The notes beneath the pieces are model-generated. The model saw only the letters and a list, made by a program, of their open reading frames with translations, searched no databases and was not told the origin of the DNA. Shown in pieces: positions 16,546 to 24,735 of a DNA stretch of 64,000 nt (within the stretch, counting starts at the first letter, position 1; each line of letters opens with the position of its first letter). The stretch is from assembly GCA_964639245.1 (NCBI GenBank), contig CAZXCU010000001.1, positions 558,001 through 622,000 of the forward strand, in the 5' to 3' direction. Made by a program: the position numbers and the translations under genes. This DNA comes from SB15 sp964639245. GTDB taxonomy: Bacteria; Chloroflexota; Anaerolineae; Aggregatilineales; J027.

Positions 16546-17709
16546 ATGCGTCGGGTATGGTTGATGATATTCCTGCTGATGGGGGCGGGCTTGGCCTGTA
16601 CCCTGACCAGTTCAGAAGATGACTCTACCCCTGTCAGCAATCCGATTGCCGCATCCAAACCGACTGTCACCATCAGCCAGCCCACCGCCGGACAAACATT
16701 TCCAGTCGGCAGCAAAATTACGGTGCAAGCCGTAGCCGCTGACCCGATTATCAATGGCGTGGGCGGGGTCACACGGGTTGAATTACGGGTGAACAACGTC
16801 ATTGTGGATAGCCAAACCTCCCAGATTGCAAGCGGAGAAGCCAATCTCACCGTTTTGCTGGACTACGTAGCGGCGGTAGCAACTGAAAATCTGACACTGA
16901 ATGTTCGTGCCTTTCGTGGGGTAACCCCCAGTGATGATGCCACCGTAACCGTCCGAGTCGCGGGACAGGGTGGGGTGACTCCGACGGTTGGCAGCAGCAC
17001 GACAGGGGGAAGTACAACGGGTTCAACGGGTAACACCACCGGTTCAGGCAGTACCACTGGCGGCGTTTCTAATACCGTCTGTCGTGCGCGGGTGGATACC
17101 AACGGCTTACGGCTGCGTTCCGGCCCCGGCACGAATTATGAAATTTTGTCATCGTTTGAACTCGGCGTGGAACTCCCCTTAGTCGGTCGTTTAGGCGACA
17201 ATTCATGGTGGGAAGTCACCAGCAATAACCGCCGTGGCTGGGTCAGCGCGGGGTACACCACCCTTTTAGGCAATTGTCAGAATATTGCCGTTAGCACCCC
17301 GCCCGCTTCGCCTACACCTGTAGCAACCAATACCTCTCCCGCACCGCAACTTGCCGATTTAACCGTTTCGACCCTCAGCGGCTCAACGTCGATTGTGCTG
17401 GTTGGCGGGCAAGCGGTAACAACCTATGTGGTGAAAATTCGTAACAACGGGCAAACCGCTACTGGCGCATTTAATGTTACCGTTTTTTATCCAACGGGTG
17501 GGACATTCGATTATGTAGTTCAGTCGCTAGCTCCCAATACCGAAGTCGAAATTCCGGGCATCAGCGCTACGTTTAGTTCGCCCGGCAGCTATCGGTTGGA
17601 AGTGTTGGCGGATTCGAGCAACAACATCACTGAAAGCAGCAAAGACAACAACCGTAAATCGCTGGATATTACTGTTGTTTTCCCCACGCCAACGCCAGAG
17701 GGACAGTAA
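16546..17709 (+). CDS. Lipoprotein with Ig-like, SH3b and CARDB domains
   Basis: A 387-residue exported lipoprotein. The signal peptide ends in a lipobox (GAGLAC, Cys at about residue 19). In order: a bacterial Ig-like domain (~38-145), a Gly/Ser/Thr-rich linker (~150-178), an SH3b/SH3_3 domain (~180-250; NGLRLRSGPGTNYE, then WWEVTSNNRRGWV), a Pro/Thr linker, and a CARDB-like adhesion domain (~270-378). SH3b domains often bind cell-wall peptides. The next gene starts directly after the stop and encodes a shorter paralogue, so the two are co-transcribed. Confidence 0.82.
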   Translation: MRRVWLMIFLLMGAGLACTLTSSEDDSTPVSNPIAASKPTVTISQPTAGQTFPVGSKITVQAVAADPIINGVGGVTRVELRVNNVIVDSQTSQIASGEANLTVLLDYVAAVATENLTLNVRAFRGVTPSDDATVTVRVAGQGGVTPTVGSSTTGGSTTGSTGNTTGSGSTTGGVSNTVCRARVDTNGLRLRSGPGTNYEILSSFELGVELPLVGRLGDNSWWEVTSNNRRGWVSAGYTTLLGNCQNIAVSTPPASPTPVATNTSPAPQLADLTVSTLSGSTSIVLVGGQAVTTYVVKIRNNGQTATGAFNVTVFYPTGGTFDYVVQSLAPNTEVEIPGISATFSSPGSYRLEVLADSSNNITESSKDNNRKSLDITVVFPTPTPEGQ

Positions 17710-18429
17710 ATGATGCCACGACGCGCTCTTTTGATCTTGCTATTCCCTCTTTTTGTGGCAGTTTTGGCGTGCAGCCTCAAACCGATTGAAGAGGATAACA
17801 GCAGCGAAGTTGCCGACAACAATCAACCAGCAGTCAGTTATGCTGCGCCGACGGTGGCAATTCTTGCCCCGGCCTCCAATCAGCAGGTACGCATCGGGGA
17901 AGATGTCGAAATTCAGGTGACGATCAATGGAGCGGATGGCGTTGATCGTGTACAGTTGAGTGTGAGTGGTCGCACCGCCAGCACCAAAGCCTTTCCCGAA
18001 GCCTCCACCACCGCCGAAGCCCTGCTGCGCTGGCGACCCGACAAAGAAGGCACTTTTAATTTATCGGTGGTTGCTTTTCGGGGAATTTCTGCCAGCGAAC
18101 CCGCCACGATTCAATTACAGGTCGTGGGGCGGGGCGATGCCGTCACCAATCCCGCCAGTGGGCAGCCTGTCGTGTCCGATTCGCGCACCGAATGTAACGG
18201 GCGGGTGCTGATTAGCAATTTGCGCGTCCGGTTAGGGCCGGGAACCAATTTTGAGCGCGAAGGTTTCTATGACTTGAATGAAGAAGTCGTGGTCATCGGG
18301 CAGAGCAGCAGTACCAATGAACGCTGGTTAAAGGTGCGGCGCTTAGACCGCAGCGAAGTTTGGATGCTGGCAAACGCCGAATGGGTTGCGCTAACGGGCG
18401 CGTGTGATAATTTACCCGTCGTTAATTAA
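17710..18429 (+). CDS. Lipoprotein with Ig-like and SH3b domains (paralogue of the upstream gene)
   Basis: A 239-residue exported lipoprotein with lipobox VLAC (Cys about residue 21), an Ig-like domain (~48-142) and an SH3b domain (~155-235; ISNLRVRLGPGTNFE, then WLKVRR). It shares order and motif spacing with the preceding protein but lacks the CARDB domain, so the pair looks like a tandem duplication followed by divergence. ATG-ATG at the start leaves the first residue uncertain. The signal peptidase I gene follows 16 bases later. Confidence 0.8.
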   Translation: MMPRRALLILLFPLFVAVLACSLKPIEEDNSSEVADNNQPAVSYAAPTVAILAPASNQQVRIGEDVEIQVTINGADGVDRVQLSVSGRTASTKAFPEASTTAEALLRWRPDKEGTFNLSVVAFRGISASEPATIQLQVVGRGDAVTNPASGQPVVSDSRTECNGRVLISNLRVRLGPGTNFEREGFYDLNEEVVVIGQSSSTNERWLKVRRLDRSEVWMLANAEWVALTGACDNLPVVN

Positions 18430-18445
18430 TTGAAAAGTAACGCCT

Positions 18446-19081
18446 GTGGATGAACTAAAACAAGCCGAGCGTCCCCAGATAGGTCGCCGTTCGTTTGGAC
18501 GCGAACTCATCGAAACGGTGCTGCTCATTATCGCCATTTATACGTTTGTCAATTTAGCCACTGCCCGCTTCGTGGTCGAAGGGCGCAGCATGTATCCTAG
18601 TTTTGAAGGCGATGAATACCTCATCGTCAGCCGTTTTGATTACATCATTGGCGACCCGCAACGCGGCGATATTGTGGTGTTTCACTATCCGCAAAATCCC
18701 GAACGCGATTTTATTAAGCGGGTGATTGGCTTGCCCGGTGAAACCATCACCATGCAAAACGGGCAAGTTTTTGTCAACGGCGAACCGATTGACGAACCCT
18801 ATGTGCTAGATTTATGCGCCAGCACCAATTGCACAAACCGCGAATGGGTACTGGGGAATGATGATTATTTTGTGCTGGGGGACAATCGCAACGCCAGCCA
18901 AGATAGCACTCGTTTTGGCCCGATTAACCGCAAGCATATTGTCGGGCGGGCATGGATTCAATATTGGCCTCCCTCACGCTGGCGCATTATCAATCATCAT
19001 GAATATGGGGAACCGCCGGTACTTCCTACCCCTACACCCACAAGTACCCCTTTAGCGCCGCTTTCCGGCAGCAGCAGTTGA
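18446..19081 (+). CDS. lepB: Signal peptidase I
   Basis: A 211-residue membrane serine protease that removes signal peptides after export. One N-terminal transmembrane segment (~22-42), catalytic Ser48 in GRSMYPSF, general base Lys91 in FIKRVIGLPGE, and the family box GDNRNASQDSRxFG-like (VLGDNRNASQDSTRFG). The C-terminal ~20 residues are a Pro/Thr tail. The start is a GTG with a weak ribosome site. It follows two exported lipoproteins in what looks like one operon. Confidence 0.95.
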   Translation: MDELKQAERPQIGRRSFGRELIETVLLIIAIYTFVNLATARFVVEGRSMYPSFEGDEYLIVSRFDYIIGDPQRGDIVVFHYPQNPERDFIKRVIGLPGETITMQNGQVFVNGEPIDEPYVLDLCASTNCTNREWVLGNDDYFVLGDNRNASQDSTRFGPINRKHIVGRAWIQYWPPSRWRIINHHEYGEPPVLPTPTPTSTPLAPLSGSSS

Positions 19082-19096
19082 AAGGAAGATAATTTT

Positions 19097-20128
19097 ATGG
19101 ACTATCGGTTGGTTGGTGGATTAAAAGTTTCCGTTCTGAGTTTTGGTACCGCTACCTTTGGCGGCGGGACAGAATTTTTTAAGGCCTGGGGCAGCGCTGA
19201 TGTTGCGGAAGCGACCCGCTTGGTTGATATTTGTCTGGAGGCGGGCATTAATTTATTTGACACGGCAGATGTGTATTCCAAAGGCTTGTCCGAAGAAATT
19301 TTTGGCAAAACCCTCATCAATCGTCGTGAGCGTGTGTTGATTTCGACCAAAGCCACCTTCCGCATGAGCAATGACATTAACGATGTTGGGTCGTCGCGCT
19401 ATCATCTGGTACGGGCATGTGAGGCCAGCTTAAAACGCTTAGGCACAGACTACATTGATCTGTACACCCTGCACGGTTTTGACGCACAAACCCCGGTGGA
19501 AGAGACCCTCCGCGCTCTGGATGACCTCGTACAAAGCGGCAAAGTGCGCTACATCGCCTGTTCCAATTTTTCGGGCTGGCATCTGATGAAATCGCTCGCC
19601 ATTTCGGACCGATACGGTTGGTCACGCTATGTCGCTCATCAAGCCTACTATTCATTAATCGGGCGCGAATATGAATGGGAGCTTATGCCACTCGCCCTTG
19701 ATCAAAATGTGGGGACGATTGTCTGGAGTCCTTTAGCCGCCGGGTATCTCACAGGCAAATTTCGCCGTGACCAGTTGCAACCGGAAGGCACACGCCAGCA
19801 GATTTTAGGCAATGTCGAACCTCCGATTGTTCCCGAAGTGCTGTATAAGGTAGTAGATGCGCTGGACGCGATGGTCGCTGAAACGGGCAAAACCCATGCT
19901 CAGATTGCCCTGAACTGGTTGTTGCAGCGTCCCACCGTTGCCAGCATCATCATCGGAGCGCGAAACGAAACCCAACTCCGCCAGAATTTAGACGCGGTAG
20001 GGTGGTCGCTGACATCGGAACAAATGGCAAAACTGGATGCTGCTAGCGAAATCCCGCCCATTTATCCCTACTGGCATCAGCGCAATTTCACCGAGCGTAA
20101 TCCGCTACCTGTACCAACCTACCAATAA
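19097..20128 (+). CDS. Aldo/keto reductase
   Basis: A 343-residue NADPH-dependent oxidoreductase of the AKR superfamily. The catalytic tetrad is complete: D55 and Y60 (FDTADVYSKG), K85 (ISTKATF) and H126 (YTLHGFD). C-terminal cofactor region: IIIGARNETQLRQN. Length and motifs fit the YhdN/AKR11-12-like bacterial enzymes that reduce aldehydes; the substrate is not readable. A good AAAGGAAG site precedes the ATG. It is the last gene before the convergent terminator region that holds the MITE-like element. Confidence 0.9.
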   Translation: MDYRLVGGLKVSVLSFGTATFGGGTEFFKAWGSADVAEATRLVDICLEAGINLFDTADVYSKGLSEEIFGKTLINRRERVLISTKATFRMSNDINDVGSSRYHLVRACEASLKRLGTDYIDLYTLHGFDAQTPVEETLRALDDLVQSGKVRYIACSNFSGWHLMKSLAISDRYGWSRYVAHQAYYSLIGREYEWELMPLALDQNVGTIVWSPLAAGYLTGKFRRDQLQPEGTRQQILGNVEPPIVPEVLYKVVDALDAMVAETGKTHAQIALNWLLQRPTVASIIIGARNETQLRQNLDAVGWSLTSEQMAKLDAASEIPPIYPYWHQRNFTERNPLPVPTYQ

Positions 20129-20133
20129 AAAAA

Positions 20134-20328
20134 CGGGGTGTGATGTAGAAGTAACCTTCGGAAAGAATTTAGAATTGCCCGGACGGCATGTATGAACATT
20201 AACTATTAAATACGGATATGGCACGGCGGACGGCATCCATGCCGTCCCTACAACATGCACCCGTAGGGACGTGATATATCGCGTCCGAGTTTTTCTAAAA
20301 ATTAAGCGAAGGTTACTAGAACACCCCG
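20134..20328. terminator. Convergent terminator split by a mobile-element insertion
   Basis: CGGGGTGT (20134-20141), preceded by a run of A, is complementary to ACACCCCG (20321-20328), which is followed by a T-rich run. Removing the 166-base element and one copy of its target duplication restores an 8-bp stem with a loop of about 8 bases between the convergent aldo/keto reductase and SHMT-like genes. Confidence 0.6.
20151..20316. mobile_element. 166-bp MITE-like element with 10-bp perfect terminal inverted repeats and TAGAA target duplication
   Basis: GTAACCTTCG at 20151-20160 is the exact reverse complement of CGAAGGTTAC at 20307-20316, and the similarity of the two ends continues with mismatches for about 38 bases. 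The element is flanked on both sides by TAGAA (20146-20150 and 20317-20321). Inside are three palindromes in a row: 20228-20247 (9-bp stem, 2-base loop), 20243-20251 with 20263-20271 (9-bp stem) and 20267-20286 (near-perfect 20-base palindrome). There is no open reading frame, so movement would need a transposase in trans. Confidence 0.8.
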
Positions 20329-20344
20329 CCAAAATGTTTATTTT

Positions 20345-21688
20345 TTATTGAGGCCAGCCGTGGTCAAAGTTGTAGTACAGGGTTTGGCGTGGCAGGCGGA
20401 AAGCCTCCACATCATGACGAACAGACTGCGGATTTTCGCCCTTCACCAGCACCCGCGCCATGAATTCCGCGATAGTTTCCATGTCCGATTCCATCATGCC
20501 CAGACGGGTAACTTCGATTGTTCCCAAGCGTAACCCGCTCGGACGATCCCAATCAGCAGGGGTGTCACCGGGAATCAGATTTTTGTTGGTGATGATGCTG
20601 GCCTCCGCCAAGCGATGTGCCACTTCTAGCCCACCACCAAATTCCCGTACATTGGCAATCACTTGATGGCTTTGGGTGTAACCGCGATGAGCTGCTAGCA
20701 CCGGAATATTGCGGGCTTCGAGCGCTTTGCCGAGTGTCTGCGCGTTTTTGACAATCTGCCCCATATACACACTGCCAAATTCAATCATTTCAGCCGCCGC
20801 TACCGCCAGCGCCGCCACCCGATTTACCTGATGCGTCGCCACCAGTACCGGAAAAATCGCTTCGGTAATCGGTTGGGTCAGCGCAGGGTCGTTCCAGAGC
20901 ATCATGCCACTTTGCGGGCCGCTAAACGTTTTGCCTGCCGAACCCGTCAGCACCGCTGCCCCTTCGTTCAGGGGGTCTTGGAAATGCCCCCCCGCGATTA
21001 ATCCGGCTTGGTGCGCCCCGTCGTAAATGAACTTTCCCCCCCATGCAGCAATCATCTCGCTCATTTCGCGCACGGGCAGCGGGAACAAGGTCATGGACAT
21101 GCCCATCACTACCAATTTAGGTTGAATACGCTGGGCTTCTTCGGCAAATTTATCGAGGTCAACTTCCAGTTCATTGGGGTCAAAGGGAATATCAAAAATT
21201 TCGAGTCCGCGTGTTCCCGCCGGGCCATCCTGCCGATTGCTGGAATGTCCCCCAAAAGGCTGCGCGGCGGTCATGACGCGATCTCCGGGTTTGACCAGCG
21301 CATGATACACCGTCATATTCCCCAGCATACTTCCCATCAAACGATGGTCGGCATAGTTGCAGCGAAAGGCTTTTTTGAGCAGTTCTACGCACAGCGATTC
21401 GACTTCATCAATATGCTGTGTGCCAGCAAACCAGCGATTCACCCGCCCGATATGCCCTTCGGCGGCGCGTGTACCAATTTCAGAGGACAGCAGTTGGCGC
21501 ACGGTGGGGCTGGTGGGTGCTTCCGGCGCAAGCAGATTAATACAGCGTTTGCCCCGCCAATCTTCATTCCGTTGAACGGCTGCCAGCACCGCCTCTGCCA
21601 TGCCCTTTGCCGAACCACTCTGGTCTAAAATGGCGCGGGCATGGCTCAAAATGGTGGAGTCATGAACTTCAAAAGGTGTTTCTGTCAT
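20345..21688 (-). CDS. SHMT-like PLP-dependent enzyme (fold type I)
   Basis: A 447-residue relative of serine hydroxymethyltransferase. Matching features: Glu in LAPEAPTSP (E56), PLP-ring Asp and surrounding motif YDGAHQAGLIAGG (D223), Schiff-base Lys253, and the carboxylate-binding Arg in SGLRLGTIEVTRLGM. Differences from true GlyA: the lysine motif is SAGKTFSGPQSG instead of the usual TTTTHKTLRGPRGG type, and the Tyr residues of the ENY and YYGG segments are absent. So it probably acts on an amino acid but may not carry out normal folate-dependent Ser/Gly interchange. It is co-transcribed with the GntR gene (12-base gap) at the edge of the phosphonate island. Confidence 0.8.
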   Translation of the reverse strand: MTETPFEVHDSTILSHARAILDQSGSAKGMAEAVLAAVQRNEDWRGKRCINLLAPEAPTSPTVRQLLSSEIGTRAAEGHIGRVNRWFAGTQHIDEVESLCVELLKKAFRCNYADHRLMGSMLGNMTVYHALVKPGDRVMTAAQPFGGHSSNRQDGPAGTRGLEIFDIPFDPNELEVDLDKFAEEAQRIQPKLVVMGMSMTLFPLPVREMSEMIAAWGGKFIYDGAHQAGLIAGGHFQDPLNEGAAVLTGSAGKTFSGPQSGMMLWNDPALTQPITEAIFPVLVATHQVNRVAALAVAAAEMIEFGSVYMGQIVKNAQTLGKALEARNIPVLAAHRGYTQSHQVIANVREFGGGLEVAHRLAEASIITNKNLIPGDTPADWDRPSGLRLGTIEVTRLGMMESDMETIAEFMARVLVKGENPQSVRHDVEAFRLPRQTLYYNFDHGWPQ

Positions 21689-21700
21689 CCTATTTTTCCT

Positions 21701-22351
21701 TCATTCTTCATTGGCTAATTGATTAAGATAGGCAACAAGGGTGGTCGAGGCGGTTTGCAAATGGGTGGTGAGGATTTCTACCGCGTGTTCTAGCTTTTTC
21801 TCCCGACAGGCGGCTAAGAGCGCGTAATGCTCCTGTTGGGAAGTCGCTTGAAAACCGAGTTCGTTTAAGTAAAAAACAAGGTAGCGAGCGACATTCATAT
21901 GCAGGGGTTCTAACAAGGCAATTAAACGGGGCATGGCAGCCGCTTGATAGAGGCTGGCGTGAAACTCCCAATTCAGTTCTGCCCACCGCGCACTATCCTG
22001 CTCCATGTCCATCACACGCAGCACATTTTCTGCTTGGAGAAGCATGGGCGGGGTCAGATTCGGCAGCGCATAGCTCAGCGCCGCACCTTCCAGCAAAACC
22101 CGGATCGTATAAATTTCATGCGCTTCTGTCGCAGTTAGGGCTGTCACCACCGCCCCACGGTTGGGATGCAGCATGACCAAACCTTCTGCTTTAAGCTGCA
22201 CCAGCGCTTCCCGAACAGGAATTTTGCTCACTCCGAAATCTGCTGCGATTTTGTCCTGACGCAGGGGGGTATGGCTGGTGAGATGACCCCGCAAAATGGC
22301 GGCGCGGAGTTCAGCCGCGATATTTTCAGCCGTGTTGAGGACAGGTTTCAT
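21701..22351 (-). CDS. GntR-family (FadR/FCD-type) transcriptional regulator
   Basis: A 216-residue regulator: N-terminal winged helix (residues ~8-72; LRQDKIAADFGVSKIPVREAL is the helix-turn-helix region) and a C-terminal helical FCD ligand domain (~80-205) with the Asp/His metal-binding pattern (EFHASLYQAA and later His). It is transcribed away from the ABC transporter operon, with an exact GTATAC-type palindrome in the shared promoter region, so it most likely controls both the SHMT-like gene with itself and the transport operon. The effector is probably a phosphonate or a breakdown product (inference). Confidence 0.9.
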   Translation of the reverse strand: MKPVLNTAENIAAELRAAILRGHLTSHTPLRQDKIAADFGVSKIPVREALVQLKAEGLVMLHPNRGAVVTALTATEAHEIYTIRVLLEGAALSYALPNLTPPMLLQAENVLRVMDMEQDSARWAELNWEFHASLYQAAAMPRLIALLEPLHMNVARYLVFYLNELGFQATSQQEHYALLAACREKKLEHAVEILTTHLQTASTTLVAYLNQLANEE

Positions 22352-22375
22352 CCATATTTCCTATCGAATGATGAA

Positions 22376-22395
22376 ATCGTATACGATTATACGAT
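22376..22395. promoter_or_regulatory. Predicted GntR operator
   Basis: ATCGTATACGAT (22376-22387) is a perfect 12-base palindrome with the GTnnAC core typical of FadR-subfamily operators; a second half-like TATACGAT overlaps it to 22395. It lies 25 bases upstream of the gntR start codon, in the 167-base region shared with the divergent transporter operon. Confidence 0.7.
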
Positions 22396-22518
22396 TTTGT
22401 GCAACTTTTTAAATGGGTAACACAAAAAAAATTTATAAGTGCTTAACCTCTCTATAAACTACTCCTATTAAAATGCCTTTGCTTTTCAAAACCAAAAAAG
22501 GGTTCAGGAGAAAAATAG

Positions 22519-23598
22519 ATGCTCAAGAAAGTTAGCTTACTGTTAGTATGTTTGTTGGTGGTGGCGGCTGTTAGCAGCGCTGCCTTCGCGCAGGAAGAAA
22601 AAGCCACCTCCGGCAGTCTGACCATTTATACCGCCATTGAAGATGACCAACTCGCCGTTTATTTGCCGGTTTTCCAAGAAGCCTATCCTGATATTGAAGT
22701 GAACATCGTCCGTGACTCCACAGGCATCATTACGGCGCGTCTGCTGGCGGAAAAAGACAATCCCCAAGCAGATCTGGTCTGGGGTCTGGCGGCGAGCAGC
22801 CTGCTGGTGATGGACGCAGAAGGCATGTTAGAACCCTACGCGCCCGAAGGTCTGGATCGCGTGGGTGAAATGTTCCGTGATGCCGCCGAAGTCCCTGCGT
22901 GGGTCGGGATTGATGTGTGGATGAGCGCGTTCTGTGTCAACACCGTCGAAATGGAAGCGCTTGGCCTGCCGATGCCCGATTCTTGGGCAGATTTGGCGGA
23001 TCCGGTGTACGAAGGCCAGATTGTGATGCCCAACCCCAATTCTTCCGGGACAGGGTTCCTCTCGGTTTCTGCCATTTTGCAACTGCTCAGCCCTGACCAA
23101 ATTGGCACAGATGCTGAAGTTACCGACTATGCCGGTTGGGAATATCTGGATGCCCTGCACAACAATATTGCCCAATACACTCACTCCGGTTCTAAACCTT
23201 GCCGTATGGCGGGTGCGGGCGAATTCCCGATTGGCATTTCCTTCGATTACCGCGCTGTAACCCAAGCCAATGAAGGTGAGCCAGTGGTCGCCGTCTTCCC
23301 CTCCGAAGGGTCTGGCTGGGAAATGGAAGCCAACTCCCTCATGAAAAAAGACGAAATCAATCCCGCTGCCTATACCTTCTTGGATTGGGCAATTAGCGAC
23401 GCTGCGATGGAACTCTACGCCGCTAGCTATGCGATTACCTCCGTGCCTACCGAAGTGCCGATTCCCGATGGTTTGCCAGAAGACCCGATGGCGCAGCTTT
23501 TCGCCGGGAACGATTTCTATTGGGCGGCTGCCAACCGCGATGCCATTCTAACTGAATGGTTGGCTCGTTACGATGAAAAATCCGAACCCGAATCCTAA
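22519..23598 (+). CDS. phnS: ABC transporter substrate-binding protein, 2-aminoethylphosphonate (PhnS) type
   Basis: A 359-residue periplasmic-type binding protein with signal peptide (residues 1-25, cleavage after AFAQ). The body matches the iron(III)/AEP-binding family: GSLTIYTAIEDDQ at the first strand, DLVWGLAASSLLVMDAEG, VMPNPNSSGTGFLSV and DWAISDAAMELYA. Lack of the iron-site Tyr pair, and the company of phosphonate genes, favour a phosphonate ligand. A strong CAGGAG ribosome site precedes the ATG. A stable hairpin follows the stop codon before the ATPase gene. Confidence 0.85.
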   Translation: MLKKVSLLLVCLLVVAAVSSAAFAQEEKATSGSLTIYTAIEDDQLAVYLPVFQEAYPDIEVNIVRDSTGIITARLLAEKDNPQADLVWGLAASSLLVMDAEGMLEPYAPEGLDRVGEMFRDAAEVPAWVGIDVWMSAFCVNTVEMEALGLPMPDSWADLADPVYEGQIVMPNPNSSGTGFLSVSAILQLLSPDQIGTDAEVTDYAGWEYLDALHNNIAQYTHSGSKPCRMAGAGEFPIGISFDYRAVTQANEGEPVVAVFPSEGSGWEMEANSLMKKDEINPAAYTFLDWAISDAAMELYAASYAITSVPTEVPIPDGLPEDPMAQLFAGNDFYWAAANRDAILTEWLARYDEKSEPES

Positions 23599-23622
23599 AC
23601 GGGCAAACATTTTCTAATGTTC

Positions 23623-23652
23623 ACGAGTGAGGCAGTCCTCTGTCTCACTCGT
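23623..23652 (+). other. Intercistronic hairpin after the binding-protein gene
   Basis: ACGAGTGAGGCAG (23623-23635) pairs over 13 positions (one G-U) with 23640-23652 around a four-base TCCT loop. No T run follows. Hairpins at this place in ABC operons commonly stabilise the upstream message or partly stop transcription so that binding protein exceeds the membrane parts. Confidence 0.65.
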
Positions 23653-23676
23653 TCGTTATCTGAAGGCAAGGTGGTC

Positions 23677-24735
23677 ATGGTTTATTTACAAATTCAAAAT
23701 GTGGTCAAATCATTTGGGAAAAGTGTTGTCTTAAAGGATATTTCCCTTGATATTGAAGCCGGTGAATTTATTTGTTTTTTAGGGCCAAGTGGCTGTGGCA
23801 AAACCACATTGTTGCGGATTATTGCCGGTCTGGAGACTCAAGACAGTGGCAAGCTCATCCAAGTGGGGCAGGATATTTCCAGTCTGCCTCCTTCAAAACG
23901 CGATTTTGGGATCGTGTTCCAATCCTATGCGCTGTTCCCGAATCTAACCGCCGAAAAAAATATCGCCTACGGATTGCAAAATAAGGGGTTGGCGCGGGCG
24001 GCTATTCGTCAGCGTGTTCAAGAACTCCTAGAACTGGTGGGCTTGCCGGACATGGGGCGCAAATATCCCGCCCAACTTTCCGGTGGGCAGCAGCAACGAA
24101 TCGCGCTGGCACGGGCTTTAGCGCTCTCGCCCGGTTTGCTACTCTTGGATGAACCCCTGTCCGCGCTGGATGCTCAGGTGCGGGCAAGTTTGCGAACCGA
24201 AGTGACCGCCTTGCATCGCCGTTTGGGGATTACCACCATCATGGTGACACATGACCAAGAAGAAGCCCTGACGATGGCAGACCGAATTGTGGTGATGGAC
24301 ACCGGAGTGATTCGACAGGTAGGGACACCCCAAGAGATCTACCTTGCACCATCCACACCTTTTGTTGCTAATTTTGTGGGGGTGATGAATTTTTTGACCG
24401 GGGTTGTGACGGGCAACGACAGTGTGCAGTGTGAAGGGGTAACATTGAAAATTCCCCTGAATGGGCATACGGCGGGAAATACCGTTACCTTAGCGCTGCG
24501 TCCCGAGGATATTCGATTGGCGAGCGACACAACCAATTTACCCAATTCATTTACCGCACAGGTTAAAAACACCCTATTTTTAGGGTCATTCTACCGTGTT
24601 GAGTTGGGGATTGAGGACAAATTGAATCTTACGCTGGATTTGCCCTCGCATACCGCCCATCATTTGAATTTAAGTGAAAAGCAATCTTTGCCGATCCAAC
24701 TGCCCACCGAAGCCTTAAAGGTGTATCATGGCTAG
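23677..24735 (+). CDS. phnT: ABC transporter ATP-binding protein, phosphonate (PhnT) type
   Basis: A 352-residue ATPase with Walker A (GPSGCGKTTL), Q-loop (VFQSYALFPNLTA), signature LSGGQQQR, Walker B (LLLLDEPLSALD) and H-loop (MVTHDQEEA), followed by a TOBE-type C-terminal domain (~240-350). ATG 23677 is preferred to the ATG at 23617 because the upstream stretch forms the hairpin and because AAGGCAAGG lies just before 23677. The last eight bases overlap the permease gene. It energises uptake by the adjacent binding protein and permease. Confidence 0.9.
   Translation: MVYLQIQNVVKSFGKSVVLKDISLDIEAGEFICFLGPSGCGKTTLLRIIAGLETQDSGKLIQVGQDISSLPPSKRDFGIVFQSYALFPNLTAEKNIAYGLQNKGLARAAIRQRVQELLELVGLPDMGRKYPAQLSGGQQQRIALARALALSPGLLLLDEPLSALDAQVRASLRTEVTALHRRLGITTIMVTHDQEEALTMADRIVVMDTGVIRQVGTPQEIYLAPSTPFVANFVGVMNFLTGVVTGNDSVQCEGVTLKIPLNGHTAGNTVTLALRPEDIRLASDTTNLPNSFTAQVKNTLFLGSFYRVELGIEDKLNLTLDLPSHTAHHLNLSEKQSLPIQLPTEALKVYHG

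Noticed and set aside
20151..20316. A CRISPR-like or REP origin for the three palindromes downstream of the aldo/keto reductase
   Set aside because: No regular spacers, and the exact terminal repeats with TAGAA duplications fit a transposed element better.
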